Shown here: one piece after another, positions 54,149-63,073 of the stretch | How positions within the stretch are numbered: the stretch's first letter is position 1 | How the letters are laid out: each line of letters begins with the position of its first letter | Source: DATCJA01 sp963734635 | Lineage (GTDB): Bacteria; Acidobacteriota; Vicinamibacteria; Vicinamibacterales; UBA2999 | NCBI GenBank assembly: GCA_963734635.1 | Contig: CAVTIA010000003.1 | Coordinates: forward strand, 868,001 to 932,000 | Length of the DNA: 64,000 nt | Direction of reading: 5' to 3' | Position numbers and translations under genes: made by a program | The notes under the pieces: generated by a model | Database searches by the model: none | What the model was told of the DNA's origin: nothing | The model's input: only the letters and a program-made list of their open reading frames with translations

Positions 54149-54604
54149 ATGCGTATTGCGGTTGCCGCGGACCACGCCGGCTTCGAGATGAAGCGCGATC
54201 TTGCGGCCGTGCTGCGGGCGCAGGGGCACGACGTCCTCGATCTCGGAACCCACTCTTCGGCTCCCGTTGACTATCCGGATTGCGCTGACGCGGTCGCGAC
54301 CGCGCTTCGCGATCGGCGTGTAGACCGCGGCCTCATCGTATGCGGCAGCGGTGCCGGCGTGTCCATTGCTGCGAACAAGTTTCCCGGCGTGCGCGCGGCC
54401 GTGTGCCACGACTGCTACACCGCGCGGCAGGCGGTGGAGCACGACGACATGAACGTCCTGTGTCTCGGTGCCCGCGTCATAGGGCCGGCGCTTGCGGGCG
54501 ACCTGATTGCTGTCTTTCTTGCCGCCGAATTCTCGGGCGAAGAGCGTCATCAGCGCCGGCTCGACAAGATTCTCGCTATCGAAGATCGCTTCGCACGCTC
54601 CTGA
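54149..54604 (+). CDS. rpiB: Ribose-5-phosphate isomerase B
   Basis: The 151-aa RpiB/LacAB protein interconverts ribose 5-phosphate and ribulose 5-phosphate. It begins MRIAVAADHAGFEMKRDLAA (active-site Asp-His). It has DYPDCADAV, the catalytic Cys in VCGSGAGVSIAANKFPGVRA, and HDDMNVLCLGARVIG. The conserved Cys favours true RpiB over LacA/B. It is divergent from the VWA gene by 38 bases. Confidence 0.93.
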   Translation: MRIAVAADHAGFEMKRDLAAVLRAQGHDVLDLGTHSSAPVDYPDCADAVATALRDRRVDRGLIVCGSGAGVSIAANKFPGVRAAVCHDCYTARQAVEHDDMNVLCLGARVIGPALAGDLIAVFLAAEFSGEERHQRRLDKILAIEDRFARS

Positions 54605-54704
54605 GATCACGAAACACGCGCCGGAACTTCGGAAACTCTCGAACGCAGTATTTCTGCGCGGCCCAGTCGGCTTGCACGAAGGGCAAGCGGACGTCTTTCG
54701 TGGT

Positions 54705-55319
54705 TCAGGAACGTTGCTGCCGCTCCATCGCGCGCCGCGCCGCTCGCGTGATCATCGTCGTCGACGCGATGATCGCGATGAGCCCGACGGCGAGCAGCGC
54801 GTAATACTCAGGCCCTCGCGGAGGCGACACGCCGGCGGCAAGTGCGGCGACGTCACCGACCACCTTGCCGTAGTACGTGTACATGATGATCGCCGGGATC
54901 ATGCCGAGTAGCGCGATGAAGAAGTCCACGTACCGCACACCGCTCAACGCAAGTGCGTAGTTGAGGATGTTGTAAGGGACGAGCGGGGAGAGCCGCAGCA
55001 GAAACATGATCCAGAAGCTCTCGCCACGTATCGCAGCCTGAACCGCCGCGACGCGAGGATCGCGCGTCACGCGTTGCACCCACGCGAGCTTCGCCAGACG
55101 CGAACCGAGCACGTATACGACCGATGCGCCCAATGACGCTGCTATGAAGACGATCACCGATCCGCGCCAGACGCCAAACATCGCCCCAGCGGCGACGGTC
55201 AGAAAAAATGCCGGCGCGAGTGTGACGGCCGCAACAACGTAGATGAGCGTGAAAAGGAGCGGCGCCCACGGTCCAACCTGTGTCAGCCTCAGGACTGCCG
55301 GCGCCAGCCAGTCCATCAC
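54705..55319 (-). CDS. TVP38/TMEM64 (VTT) family membrane protein
   Basis: The 204-aa protein has about five membrane helices and the VTT signature: FFLTVAAGAMFGVWRGSVIV, FIAASLGASVVYVLGSRLA, FLLRLSPLVPYNILNYALAL and PAIIMYTYYGKVVGDVA. Relatives act in membrane-lipid or ion homeostasis (DedA/TMEM41 relatives). It overlaps the upstream gene by ATGA-type coupling at 55316-55319. Confidence 0.85.
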   Translation of the reverse strand: MMDWLAPAVLRLTQVGPWAPLLFTLIYVVAAVTLAPAFFLTVAAGAMFGVWRGSVIVFIAASLGASVVYVLGSRLAKLAWVQRVTRDPRVAAVQAAIRGESFWIMFLLRLSPLVPYNILNYALALSGVRYVDFFIALLGMIPAIIMYTYYGKVVGDVAALAAGVSPPRGPEYYALLAVGLIAIIASTTMITRAARRAMERQQRS

Positions 55320-55999
55320 GAGTCGGCAGACGACGATAGTTCAGACGATTGCGGTTCCGCCGGCGCCTTCGAGGTTCGGCGCCGCCGCCGCCGCGAGAAG
55401 ACGCGCGATAGCCGTTCCAGCGCTTCTGCGGCACGCAACAGTCCCTCGGCAATCTGGTCGGCATCGGTCCACGCTGCTGGATTGAGCCGTTCAGCGAGCG
55501 CCGTTAATGCCTCCAGTCGCGCGGGGTCGGACGTGCGCTGCGGAATCCGCTCGCGCACGACGGGATACCAGTGATTCAAAAAGGCGATCTGCTCGTCCGG
55601 CGTGGCGCCCTGGAGGCTGCCGGGAATGGACGGACGCGGCGCAGCTGGAGTCACCTGGGACTCTGGCTGTCCTTCAGGGGCGGCTGCGGCTATGGACGGT
55701 GCCGAGGGCTCTTCTTCCTCCGTACGCTTCCGTTTCCGAGGCCGGCGCGTGTCCGGCGAGCTCTCGACGAGTTGCTGATTTGCAACGAGCGTCTTCCAAT
55801 CGAAGTTGATCCCGGGGTGGCGGCTCTCGATCTCGCGGAGGACATCAGGCTCCAGCGATTCACGCCCGACGCGCACGCCGGCGGGCGTGCGGAATACATA
55901 GAGGATGCACGACCGCTGCCGATTTCCGTCGCGAAGCCAGTGCATCAGGTACGTGGTCTCGTACCCACGCTTGTCGCGGATTACCCGCAGGAAGGGCAC
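55316..55999 (-). CDS. Unknown protein with conserved N-terminal domain, 227 aa
   Basis: Residues 1-85 look like a compact folded domain (MPFLRVIRDKRGYETTYLMH, YVFRTPAGVRVGRESLEPDV). A basic nuclear-localisation-like stretch (RRPRKRKRTEEEE), a Pro/Ala linker and a helical part (ALAERLNPAAWTDADQIAEG) follow. It ends in an Arg-rich segment (FSRRRRRRTSKAP) and Ser-rich tail. I recognise no family. The basic clusters suggest nucleic-acid contact. It lies 3 bases downstream of another unknown gene with a similar basic tail. Confidence 0.6.
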   Translation of the reverse strand: MPFLRVIRDKRGYETTYLMHWLRDGNRQRSCILYVFRTPAGVRVGRESLEPDVLREIESRHPGINFDWKTLVANQQLVESSPDTRRPRKRKRTEEEEPSAPSIAAAAPEGQPESQVTPAAPRPSIPGSLQGATPDEQIAFLNHWYPVVRERIPQRTSDPARLEALTALAERLNPAAWTDADQIAEGLLRAAEALERLSRVFSRRRRRRTSKAPAEPQSSELSSSADS

Positions 56000-56002
56000 G
56001 AA

Positions 56003-56648
56003 CTATTTCCGTTTCTGGGCTCTTGCCGGTCGGGAGCTCTTCTTTCGGGCGGCGGCCCCACGCGAGGCGGTCGTCTTGCCGCCGCTGCGCCGCGTCCCGG
56101 CCGCAGGTGCGGCTCGGCGTGTCGCGCGGACCGGCTGCCGGACGGCCCTGACGCACGCGCTCCACGGGCGCCCGTCGGGGTGGCGTTCTGGCGGCAGGCT
56201 GTGCTTTTTCTTCCCCGGGGCGCGACGTCCGCTGGACCAGCGTGAACCGCACCTGATCCCCAATGGCCGTGTAAGCCCAGAGCTCGCCGACTAGAACTTG
56301 CAGGTCGACGCACAACTGCCGGGCCACATCGATCATCGAGGTCGGCACATACAGGTGAAAAGCGCCCCGAAGTCGCGCGAACGTCGCCCACTGCGACATC
56401 GCTTCGACCTTGTTCACCGACTCTGCCGTCTCCACCTCGATGACGCCAAGCACCTTGCGCCCGCGCTCGTTGGATAGGAGGACGAGGTCCGGGTACCAGG
56501 GCAATTGCCCTACCATCACCGGCGTCCCCTGTTCATTGCCGGGGTTGATGGCGACATCGAACTTTCTTTTGTATTTCGCCTGGAGCAGGCGAATCACCCG
56601 GTCGTGCTCAAGCTGCTCGCGAACGGGCCGCAAGAGGATTGGGCTCAA
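56003..56648 (-). CDS. Unknown protein with nuclease-like core and basic tail, one frameshift
   Basis: A TTG start at 56648 with GGAGG six bases upstream begins SPILLRPVREQLEHDRVIRL. The core has LPWYPDLVLLSNERGRKVLG followed by VIEVETAESVNK, the PD...ExE layout of PD-(D/E)XK-like folds with Glu in place of the usual Lys, and an alpha/beta tail. Near 56215, at a run of C/G, the frame shifts. The following frame is Lys/Arg/Ala-rich and ends RKKSSRPARAQKRK. Activity is unproven. The ORF extending left to 55860 in the first frame is a product of the indel. Confidence 0.6.
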
Positions 56649-56739
56649 CGAAACCTCCGGAAGCGGCGCAAACCGGCTGAATATAGCACGAGAAACGCTA
56701 CTGTCTTGACGACAGATCGGCGCCGTCCCACAATAGGTC

Positions 56740-57144
56740 GTGTCTTCACGCGGTAGCACGACCGCCGCTCGCGTGCTGATTGTCGACGACGACGTCAGCG
56801 TTACCGATACATTTTCGCGGATGCTTCGCCTCGAAGGGTATGAGGTGTGGGCAGCGCACTCTGCCGACGAGGGTCTTACCCTGGCCCAGACGCATCATCC
56901 GAATGCCGTCATCCTCGATCTACGGATGCCGCTCACAAACGGACTCCAGTTCCTGCGAGCGATCCGTGCGATACCCGGACTGACCAACACTCCGGTAGCC
57001 ATCGTCACTGGCGACTACTATCTCGATGAGGCACAGGCGGCTGAAATTCAGGCGCTCGGCGCCGACCTGCGCTATAAGCCGCTCTGGCTCGAAGAGCTCG
57101 TGACGCTTGCGCGCGACTTGCTCAGCAGTCCCGTCCGAGACTGA
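56740..57144 (+). CDS. Stand-alone response regulator receiver protein
   Basis: The 134-aa single-domain receiver reads RVLIVDDDVSVTDTFSRMLR (acidic pocket D16-D18), phospho-acceptor Asp60 in AVILDLRMPLTNG, and Lys113 in RYKPLWLEEL. A Thr/Ser switch residue follows in AIVTGD. No output domain is present, so it signals by protein contact. No histidine kinase lies in the window. It is 6 bases upstream of hemE. Confidence 0.9.
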   Translation: MSSRGSTTAARVLIVDDDVSVTDTFSRMLRLEGYEVWAAHSADEGLTLAQTHHPNAVILDLRMPLTNGLQFLRAIRAIPGLTNTPVAIVTGDYYLDEAQAAEIQALGADLRYKPLWLEELVTLARDLLSSPVRD

Positions 57145-57150
57145 TCGCGC

Positions 57151-58185
57151 GTGCCCGCGTCTCGCTTCCTGAAGGCGTGCCGGCGAGAGGCAGTTGACGC
57201 GACGCCCGTCTGGTTTATGCGTCAGGCGGGCCGCTATATGGCCGAGTACCGCGCACTGCGCGAGCGCCATTCGCTCCTCGAGATTTGTCGAACGCCCGAT
57301 CTGGCGACGGAAGTAACGCTGCAGCCGGTTCGCCGCGTCGAGGTGGACGCCGCGATTCTCTTTTCCGACCTGCTGCTGCCGCTCGAGCCTATGGGTCTTC
57401 GGTTCGATTTCGTGCAAGGTGAAGGACCGCAGATCGAGCGTCCGATTGAATCGCCCGCCGACATCGATGCGCTGAAGTCGTTCGAGGCCCGCGAGGCGCT
57501 CTCTCACGTACTCGAGACCATCACGCTGGTCCAGCAGGAGCTTGCGGGACGTGTGCCGCTAATCGGGTTTGCAGGCGCGCCGTTTACGCTGGCGTCATAC
57601 GCAATCGAGGGTGGCCACTCGAACAACTTCGCGCGCACCAAAGCACTGATGTACGGCCATCCGGCGGCGTGGCATCGGCTGTGCGACCGCCTTGCTACGG
57701 TAGTCGCGGACTATCTCCGCGCACAGATCGAGGCGGGAGTCGATGCGGTGCAGGTGTTCGACTCGTGGGTGGGCGTTCTCAGTCCTGCCGACTACCGCGA
57801 GTTCGCGCTCCCCCACACGCGCCGGATTTTCGACACGATCGGACGCAAAGTTCCGACGATCCATTTCGGCACGGGTACCGCCGCGATCCTTGCAGAGATT
57901 GCCGAGGCTGGTGGTGACGTGATTGGAGTCGACTGGCGAATCCCAATCGACATCGCCTGGCAGCGAATCGGACTCGAGCGCGGTGTGCAAGGCAACCTCG
58001 ACCCGACACTCCTGCTCGGTCCGACGCCGCGCATGTTCAGCCAGGCTGAAGACATCCTGGCGCGTGTCGCCCACCGGCATGGACACATCTTCAACCTTGG
58101 TCATGGCATTCTCCCGATGACACCGGTCGAGCACGTCCAGATGCTCGCGCAATATGTCCACAGCGTCTCTCGCAGCTCGAGATGA
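57151..58185 (+). CDS. hemE: Uroporphyrinogen decarboxylase
   Basis: It decarboxylates uroporphyrinogen III to coproporphyrinogen III in heme synthesis. The 344-aa protein has the N-terminal motif VWFMRQAGRYMAEYRALRER, the catalytic Asp region DAAILFSDLLLPLEPMG, GFAGAPFTLASYAIEGG and the C-terminal VQGNLDPTLLLG and HILNLGHGILPMTPVEHV-like block. GTG start. The stop overlaps the hemG start (ATGA). Confidence 0.95.
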   Translation: MPASRFLKACRREAVDATPVWFMRQAGRYMAEYRALRERHSLLEICRTPDLATEVTLQPVRRVEVDAAILFSDLLLPLEPMGLRFDFVQGEGPQIERPIESPADIDALKSFEAREALSHVLETITLVQQELAGRVPLIGFAGAPFTLASYAIEGGHSNNFARTKALMYGHPAAWHRLCDRLATVVADYLRAQIEAGVDAVQVFDSWVGVLSPADYREFALPHTRRIFDTIGRKVPTIHFGTGTAAILAEIAEAGGDVIGVDWRIPIDIAWQRIGLERGVQGNLDPTLLLGPTPRMFSQAEDILARVAHRHGHIFNLGHGILPMTPVEHVQMLAQYVHSVSRSSR

Positions 58186-59568
58186 GCGAGTCGAAAGACA
58201 GTGTTCTTGATGTCGTCGTCGTCGGCGGCGGCATCGCCGGACTTTCTGCTGCGTACGAGCTTCAGAGGCGAGGGGTACAGGTTCGGCTGCTGGAAGGCAG
58301 CCCAACGTCTCGGCGGCGTGATACTGACCGAACGATTCGACGGCTGGGTCGTCGATGCCGGCCCCGACTCGCTGCTCGTGCAGAAGCCCGCAGCTGTGTC
58401 GTTGTGCCGTGAGCTCGGGATCGCCGACCGGCTGGTCTCCACACTCGAACCGCGCGCGGCCTACGTCTTGCGCGATGGGCGCCTCCACCAAATCCCGGAA
58501 GGTTCATTTCTCGGGTTTCCGATTAACGCGACCGCGCTCGCGAAATCGTCCCTTTTCACTTGGGGTGGAAAGCTCCGCATGGCCTGCGAAGTGGTGATAC
58601 CGCGCGGACCCGGTGACGCCGACGAGTCGATCGCCGCGTTCGTGCGACGTCGCTTTGGCGCCGAGGCTGCCGATTATCTGGCCGAGCCGCTGCTGGCTGG
58701 CATTCACGCCGGCGATGCCGAGCGACTGTCCGTTCGCGCGTTGTTTCCGCGATTGGTTCACGCCGAGCAGCAGACCGGAAGCGTGATTCGCTCGCTCCGT
58801 GCCCTGCGGATGCAACCGTCACCCCAGGGCGCGTTCGTATCGTTGCCCGGCGGTGTCGCCGAGCTCGTCGATGCGGTTGCTGGCGCTCTGAACCCTGGTA
58901 CGGTTGCACTCACGGCGCGCGTCACACATCTGCGGCGGACGGCAGCGTTCGTGCTCGACACTGAAGCCGGAGCATTTCACGCGCGAGCGGTGGTACTGGC
59001 TGTTCCGGCGTACACCGCCGGCAATCTGCTGCGCGGCCTCGACACGACGCTGGCCGTCCTCTGCGACACCATACCTTACGCATCCACGGCAACCGTTGCG
59101 TTTGGGTACCGGCGCGATCAGATCCATCACCCGATGCGTGGCTCAGGATTCGTCGTGCCGCGCCTGGAACGAAGCCCCTTATTGGCGGCCACGTGGGTCA
59201 CTTCGAAGTGGCCGGGGCGTGCCCCGGATGGCTGCGCGCTCGTCCGCGCGTTCCTCGGAGGCGGTCGCGATCCTCAACGCCTGGATATGACCGACGATGA
59301 GCTCGTGCGCAGTGCAAGAGAGGCGCTGGAAGACGTGCTCCGGATCGATGGTGCGCCCCTCTTCGTGCGTCTGTTTCGCTGGTCGCGACAAACGCCGCAG
59401 TACGACGTCGGACATCTCGATCGACTTGCCGCAATCGAACGACGGCTGCTGTCGATCCCGGGCGTGTTCGTCACCGGCAGCGGTTTTCGGGCCGCGGGGA
59501 TTCCCGATTGCATTGCCGACGCACGACAGGCCGCAACGGCGGCGGCGGAGTACCTCGCGAGGGCGTAG
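58182..59568 (+). CDS. hemG: Protoporphyrinogen oxidase, one frameshift
   Basis: The FAD enzyme of late heme synthesis (HemY type). The N-terminal dinucleotide site DVVVVGGGIAGLSAAYELQR is in the first frame. At a CCC run (58301-58303) the frame shifts to QRLGGVILTERFDGWVVDAG, PDSLLVQKPAAVSLCRELG. Later blocks are VRRRFGAEAADYLAEPLLAG, FVSLPGGVAELVDAVAGAL and GVFVTGSGFRAAGIPDCIAD. About 462 codons, normal length. Coupled to hemE. Confidence 0.9.
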
Positions 59569-59576
59569 AATCGGGC

Positions 59577-60212
59577 ATGCGCCTGTTCCTGGTCTCTTCT
59601 TCCCTGGTCCTGTCCGTCGTCTTCGCTCTCGCGCAGGAAGTCCGGCCCTCGGCGGCGCTCACGCCGCGCCTGGAGAAAGTACTCCGCAGCATCAAAGCGG
59701 CCGACAAGGGTCAGCTCGCAGTGTCGGAGGAAGACGGACGGTTCCTGCGCGTACTGGTCGCCGCGCGCAGCGCCAAATCGGTGCTCGAGATCGGCGCGGC
59801 CAGCGGCTACAGCGGTATCTGGCTCGGCCTTGGCGCGCGCGAAAGCGGCGGACGCGTGGTTGCGGTCGAGTACGATCCGCGGCGAGCCAAGGAAGCAGCG
59901 TCCAATATTCGCGCCGCCGCTCTGGACAGCGTCGTGGAGGTCGTGCAAGGCGATGCCTTCGCCGTGATTCCTCGGCTGCCAGGCACTTTCGATTTCGTGT
60001 TTCTCGACGCGTGGAAGCCCGACTATAAAAAGTTCTTCGACCTGGTGTTCCCGCGCCTGACGCCGGGCGGCGTGTTCGTGGCGCACAACGTCGTCAACAA
60101 GAAAAATGAGATGGAGCCGTTTCTCGGCACCATTCTGACCCACCCTTCGCTGTTCACGACGATTGTGTCCCCTTCGCACGAAGGTATGTCGGTGTCCTAC
60201 AAAACGAAGTGA
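59577..60212 (+). CDS. O-methyltransferase with N-terminal signal peptide
   Basis: The 211-aa product starts MRLFLVSSSLVLSVVFALAQ, a convincing Sec signal with ALA-Q cleavage. A class I fold of the CaOMT/O-methyltransferase family follows: SAKSVLEIGAASGYSGIWLG (motif I), GGRVVAVEYDPRRAKEAASN, FDFVFLDAWKPDYKKFFDLV (metal Asp) and GGVFVAHNVVNKKNEM. Cytoplasmic cofactor and exported enzyme do not fit easily together, so it may be membrane-tethered with the signal as an anchor. It overlaps the arginase start. Confidence 0.8.
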   Translation: MRLFLVSSSLVLSVVFALAQEVRPSAALTPRLEKVLRSIKAADKGQLAVSEEDGRFLRVLVAARSAKSVLEIGAASGYSGIWLGLGARESGGRVVAVEYDPRRAKEAASNIRAAALDSVVEVVQGDAFAVIPRLPGTFDFVFLDAWKPDYKKFFDLVFPRLTPGGVFVAHNVVNKKNEMEPFLGTILTHPSLFTTIVSPSHEGMSVSYKTK

Positions 60213-61117
60213 AGCCTGTCCACATCATCGGCGTGCCGCTCGACCTCGGCGCCGGACGGCGTGGTGTGGACATGGGACCCTCCGCGGTTCGAATCGCCGG
60301 CATCGGCGATCAGATTGCGGCACTCGGCTGCACCGTTGTGGACAAGGGCGATCTCCCTGCGCCAATCCCGGAAACGCAGCGTCCCACCGATGCGCGCAAG
60401 AAGTACATTCGCGAAATAGCGAAGGTCTGTCAGAGACTGCGGGACGTTGCGCTCAAATCACACGAGGCCGGTGCGCTGCCGCTCGTGCTTGGCGGCGATC
60501 ACAGCCTGGCCGCCGGGTCGGTGGCGGCAAGCGCCGAATCGGTTCGTCTATCCGCCGCACTGCCGCTTGGGCTGATCTGGGTGGACGCCCATGGCGACAT
60601 GAACACGCCGGAGACCACCACGAGCGGCAATGTCCATGGCATGCCACTGGCGGCGCTTCTAGGACACGAACCGGCGGAGCTTGCGTCCATCGGGTTTTCC
60701 CCGTCGGTCCAACCGGAGCACACGGTACTTCTGGGCGTCCGCAACCTCGAAGACCGGGAGAAGGAACGCATCCGGCAGTCGGGTGTGCACGTATTCACAA
60801 TGAAGGATATCGACCGCGACGGTATTGCCAGAATCGCCGAGCGGGCGTTGGCCGTCGCCGCCGATGGCACCGGAGGCATTCACGTCTCGCTCGACATGGA
60901 CGTATGCGATCCGTCGATCGCACCGGGGGTCGGGACGGCCGTGAAAGGCGGCCTCAATTACCGTGAGGCGCACATGGTGATGGAACTCGTCGCCGATTCG
61001 CGTCGCCTGGTGGCCCTGGATATCGTCGAAATCAATCCGACACTCGACATCCGCAACGTAACCGCGGAATTCGCGACCGAGCTGGCGTTGTCGGCGCTCG
61101 GTAAACGAATCCTCTAA
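60209..61117 (+). CDS. rocF: Arginase
   Basis: The GTG at 60209 overlaps the upstream stop (GTGA). The 302-aa ureohydrolase has metal-binding LPLVLGGDHSLAAGSVA, WVDAHGDMNTPETTTSGNVH and SLDMDVCDPSIAPGVGT. The length and the SGNVHGMP region fit arginase rather than agmatinase. It hydrolyses arginine to ornithine and urea, probably for nitrogen use. Intact. Confidence 0.9.
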   Translation: MKPVHIIGVPLDLGAGRRGVDMGPSAVRIAGIGDQIAALGCTVVDKGDLPAPIPETQRPTDARKKYIREIAKVCQRLRDVALKSHEAGALPLVLGGDHSLAAGSVAASAESVRLSAALPLGLIWVDAHGDMNTPETTTSGNVHGMPLAALLGHEPAELASIGFSPSVQPEHTVLLGVRNLEDREKERIRQSGVHVFTMKDIDRDGIARIAERALAVAADGTGGIHVSLDMDVCDPSIAPGVGTAVKGGLNYREAHMVMELVADSRRLVALDIVEINPTLDIRNVTAEFATELALSALGKRIL

Positions 61118-62944
61118 TCACTTCAGGAGCGTCTCGATCTCGTCCATCACGCGGTTCATCGTCTGCATCGTCACTTCGAGCGGCTCGTCTGTCGTCATAT
61201 CCACGCCCGCCTCCTTGAGCAGATCGATGGGATATTTCGACCCGCCGGACGATATGAACGTCACATAGCGCTCGGTGGTCGCCCTGTCGCCCTCGAGGAC
61301 CCGACTGGCGAGCATCTGGGCGGCGGTGAACGAGGTGGCGTACTGGAAAACGTAGAAGTCGCTGTAGAAATGCGGGATGTAGCTCCATTCGTGCGTCACG
61401 TAATCGTCAACCACGACGACGCCCTGATCGTGGCCGTAGTACCGCTTCGTGATGTCGATGTACAGCCTGGCGAGCGCTTCCCCTGTCACCGGCTCGCCCC
61501 TCAAGGCCATTTCGTGCATCCGCATTTCGAAGTCCGCAAACTGCGTCTGACGGAACACGGTGGCCTTGATGTTCTCGAGGTAGCTGCCGAGCAGCGAAAG
61601 GCGCGTGGGTTCGTCCTCGATCCGCTTCAACATGTAATCGATCAGCAGCGCTTCGTTGAACGTCGACGCCACTTCCGCGACGAATGTCGGGTAGTCTGCG
61701 AGCGGGTAAGGCTGGGTCTTGTTCGAGTAGTAGCTGTGCATCGTGTGCCCCAGCTCGTGAGCGAGAGTGCTGACGTCGTTGTACTGTCCCAGGTAGTTCA
61801 GCAGGATGTACGGATGCACGTCGTATGCGCCGCCGTTTGAGTACGCGCCAGAGCGCTTGCCCTCGGCGGGAAACCAATCGAGCCATCGCTCGGAAAATGC
61901 ACGCTGCAGCACGGAGACATAGTCAGTGCCAAGTGGGCTGCTGGCGGACATGACCATCTGCTGCGCCTCGTCTGGCGAGTACCGCAAGTCGACCGACGCG
62001 ACGAGGGGGGCGTAGAGATCGTAGTAGTGCAAGTCATCGGAAATACCCATCATTCGCTTCCGCAGCCTCAGATAGCGGTGGAATGTTGGCAGGTTCCTGG
62101 TGACGCCCTCGATGAGCCGCATGTAAACCGAGATCGGAATATTGGGGCGGTCGAGCGACGATTCCAGCGTCGTCTTATACTTTCGCGCTTTCGCGTAGAA
62201 CAACGCTTTCTGGATGTTCGAATTCATCGTCGTACCGAACGTACGGCCAAACGACCCGAGCGCCTGGAAGAAGACCGACATGGCCGCCTGACGATCGTGA
62301 CGATCGGGCGACGTGCGCAGCTCGGCATATCTCGCCTGATCCACCTTGACGACGCGCCCGCTGCTCAACGTGATGGTCGGGTACGGGAAGTCGGCGTTCG
62401 CCAGAATGCCGTAGATGTTGTAAGCCGACGCCGCCAGCGGCTGCGCATCGGCCAGCAACTTTTCCTCTGCATCGCTGAGCGTGTGAGCCGCGCGCCGGAG
62501 AATGTCGCGCAGCAGGAACTCGTAGGTCCGTAGACGAGGCTCCTCCGCCAGGAACTGTTCGACCTTGGCCTGACCGAGCCGCAGCACCTCCGGCTGTATG
62601 TAGGAGGCCTCTGCGCTGAATTCGGCCGCGAGCTGCTGCATCTCCTGCTGCATGCCCTGCGGCTCGCTGAGTCGTGTGTCCTGGTCGGACAACATGCTCG
62701 CGTACACGTACAGACGCGCAATCTCCTTATCGAGCTGCGTCATCGTTTCGAGCGCCTCCGCGAGTGTCTGCGCCGACGCACCGAGCCTGCCCGCAAACGC
62801 CCGCATCAGCGGTAGTTGGGCCGCAACACGCACTTTCGCGGCGCGCCATGCGGTCACGTCCGGGTAGACGTCGCTCAAGTTCCAGGTGTACTTCTCGTCA
62901 ACCTTTGCGCGATCGCGCTCTTGTCCTGCCACTACAACAGACAT
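61118..62944 (-). CDS. pepF: Oligoendopeptidase F (M3 family)
   Basis: The ATG at 62944 gives 608 aa, the usual PepF length. The 35 extra codons upstream are read from a palindromic repeat. The zinc site HELGH is near residue 396 (VSTLAHELGHTMHSYYSNKT), and the downstream Glu lies in TFVAEVASTFNEALLIDYML. The N-terminal half has the M3 helical fold (WNLSDVYPDVTAWRAAKVRV). The enzyme digests short peptides in the cytoplasm. Convergent with rocF. Confidence 0.92.
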   Translation of the reverse strand: MSVVVAGQERDRAKVDEKYTWNLSDVYPDVTAWRAAKVRVAAQLPLMRAFAGRLGASAQTLAEALETMTQLDKEIARLYVYASMLSDQDTRLSEPQGMQQEMQQLAAEFSAEASYIQPEVLRLGQAKVEQFLAEEPRLRTYEFLLRDILRRAAHTLSDAEEKLLADAQPLAASAYNIYGILANADFPYPTITLSSGRVVKVDQARYAELRTSPDRHDRQAAMSVFFQALGSFGRTFGTTMNSNIQKALFYAKARKYKTTLESSLDRPNIPISVYMRLIEGVTRNLPTFHRYLRLRKRMMGISDDLHYYDLYAPLVASVDLRYSPDEAQQMVMSASSPLGTDYVSVLQRAFSERWLDWFPAEGKRSGAYSNGGAYDVHPYILLNYLGQYNDVSTLAHELGHTMHSYYSNKTQPYPLADYPTFVAEVASTFNEALLIDYMLKRIEDEPTRLSLLGSYLENIKATVFRQTQFADFEMRMHEMALRGEPVTGEALARLYIDITKRYYGHDQGVVVVDDYVTHEWSYIPHFYSDFYVFQYATSFTAAQMLASRVLEGDRATTERYVTFISSGGSKYPIDLLKEAGVDMTTDEPLEVTMQTMNRVMDEIETLLK

Positions 62945-62960
62945 ATTCGTCACCGTCACA

Positions 62961-63040
62961 ACAGTAGGCAGTAAGCAGTAGGCGGTAGGCAGCGAGTAAG
63001 CGTGGTCTTTACTGCCTACTGTCAGCTGCCTACTGCCTGC
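62961..63040. repeat. Short-unit palindromic repeat block, family 3 (GCAGTAGGCAGT units)
   Basis: ACAGTAGGCAGTAA (62961-62974) pairs perfectly with TTACTGCCTACTGT (63009-63022). Further GTAGGC/GCCTAC units extend both arms. The block fills the spacer between divergent pepF and the metallopeptidase gene and is read through in the longer pepF frame. Confidence 0.65.
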
Positions 63041-63073
63041 TATCCCCAAACCGCTAGTTTATGATGCCTTCCG

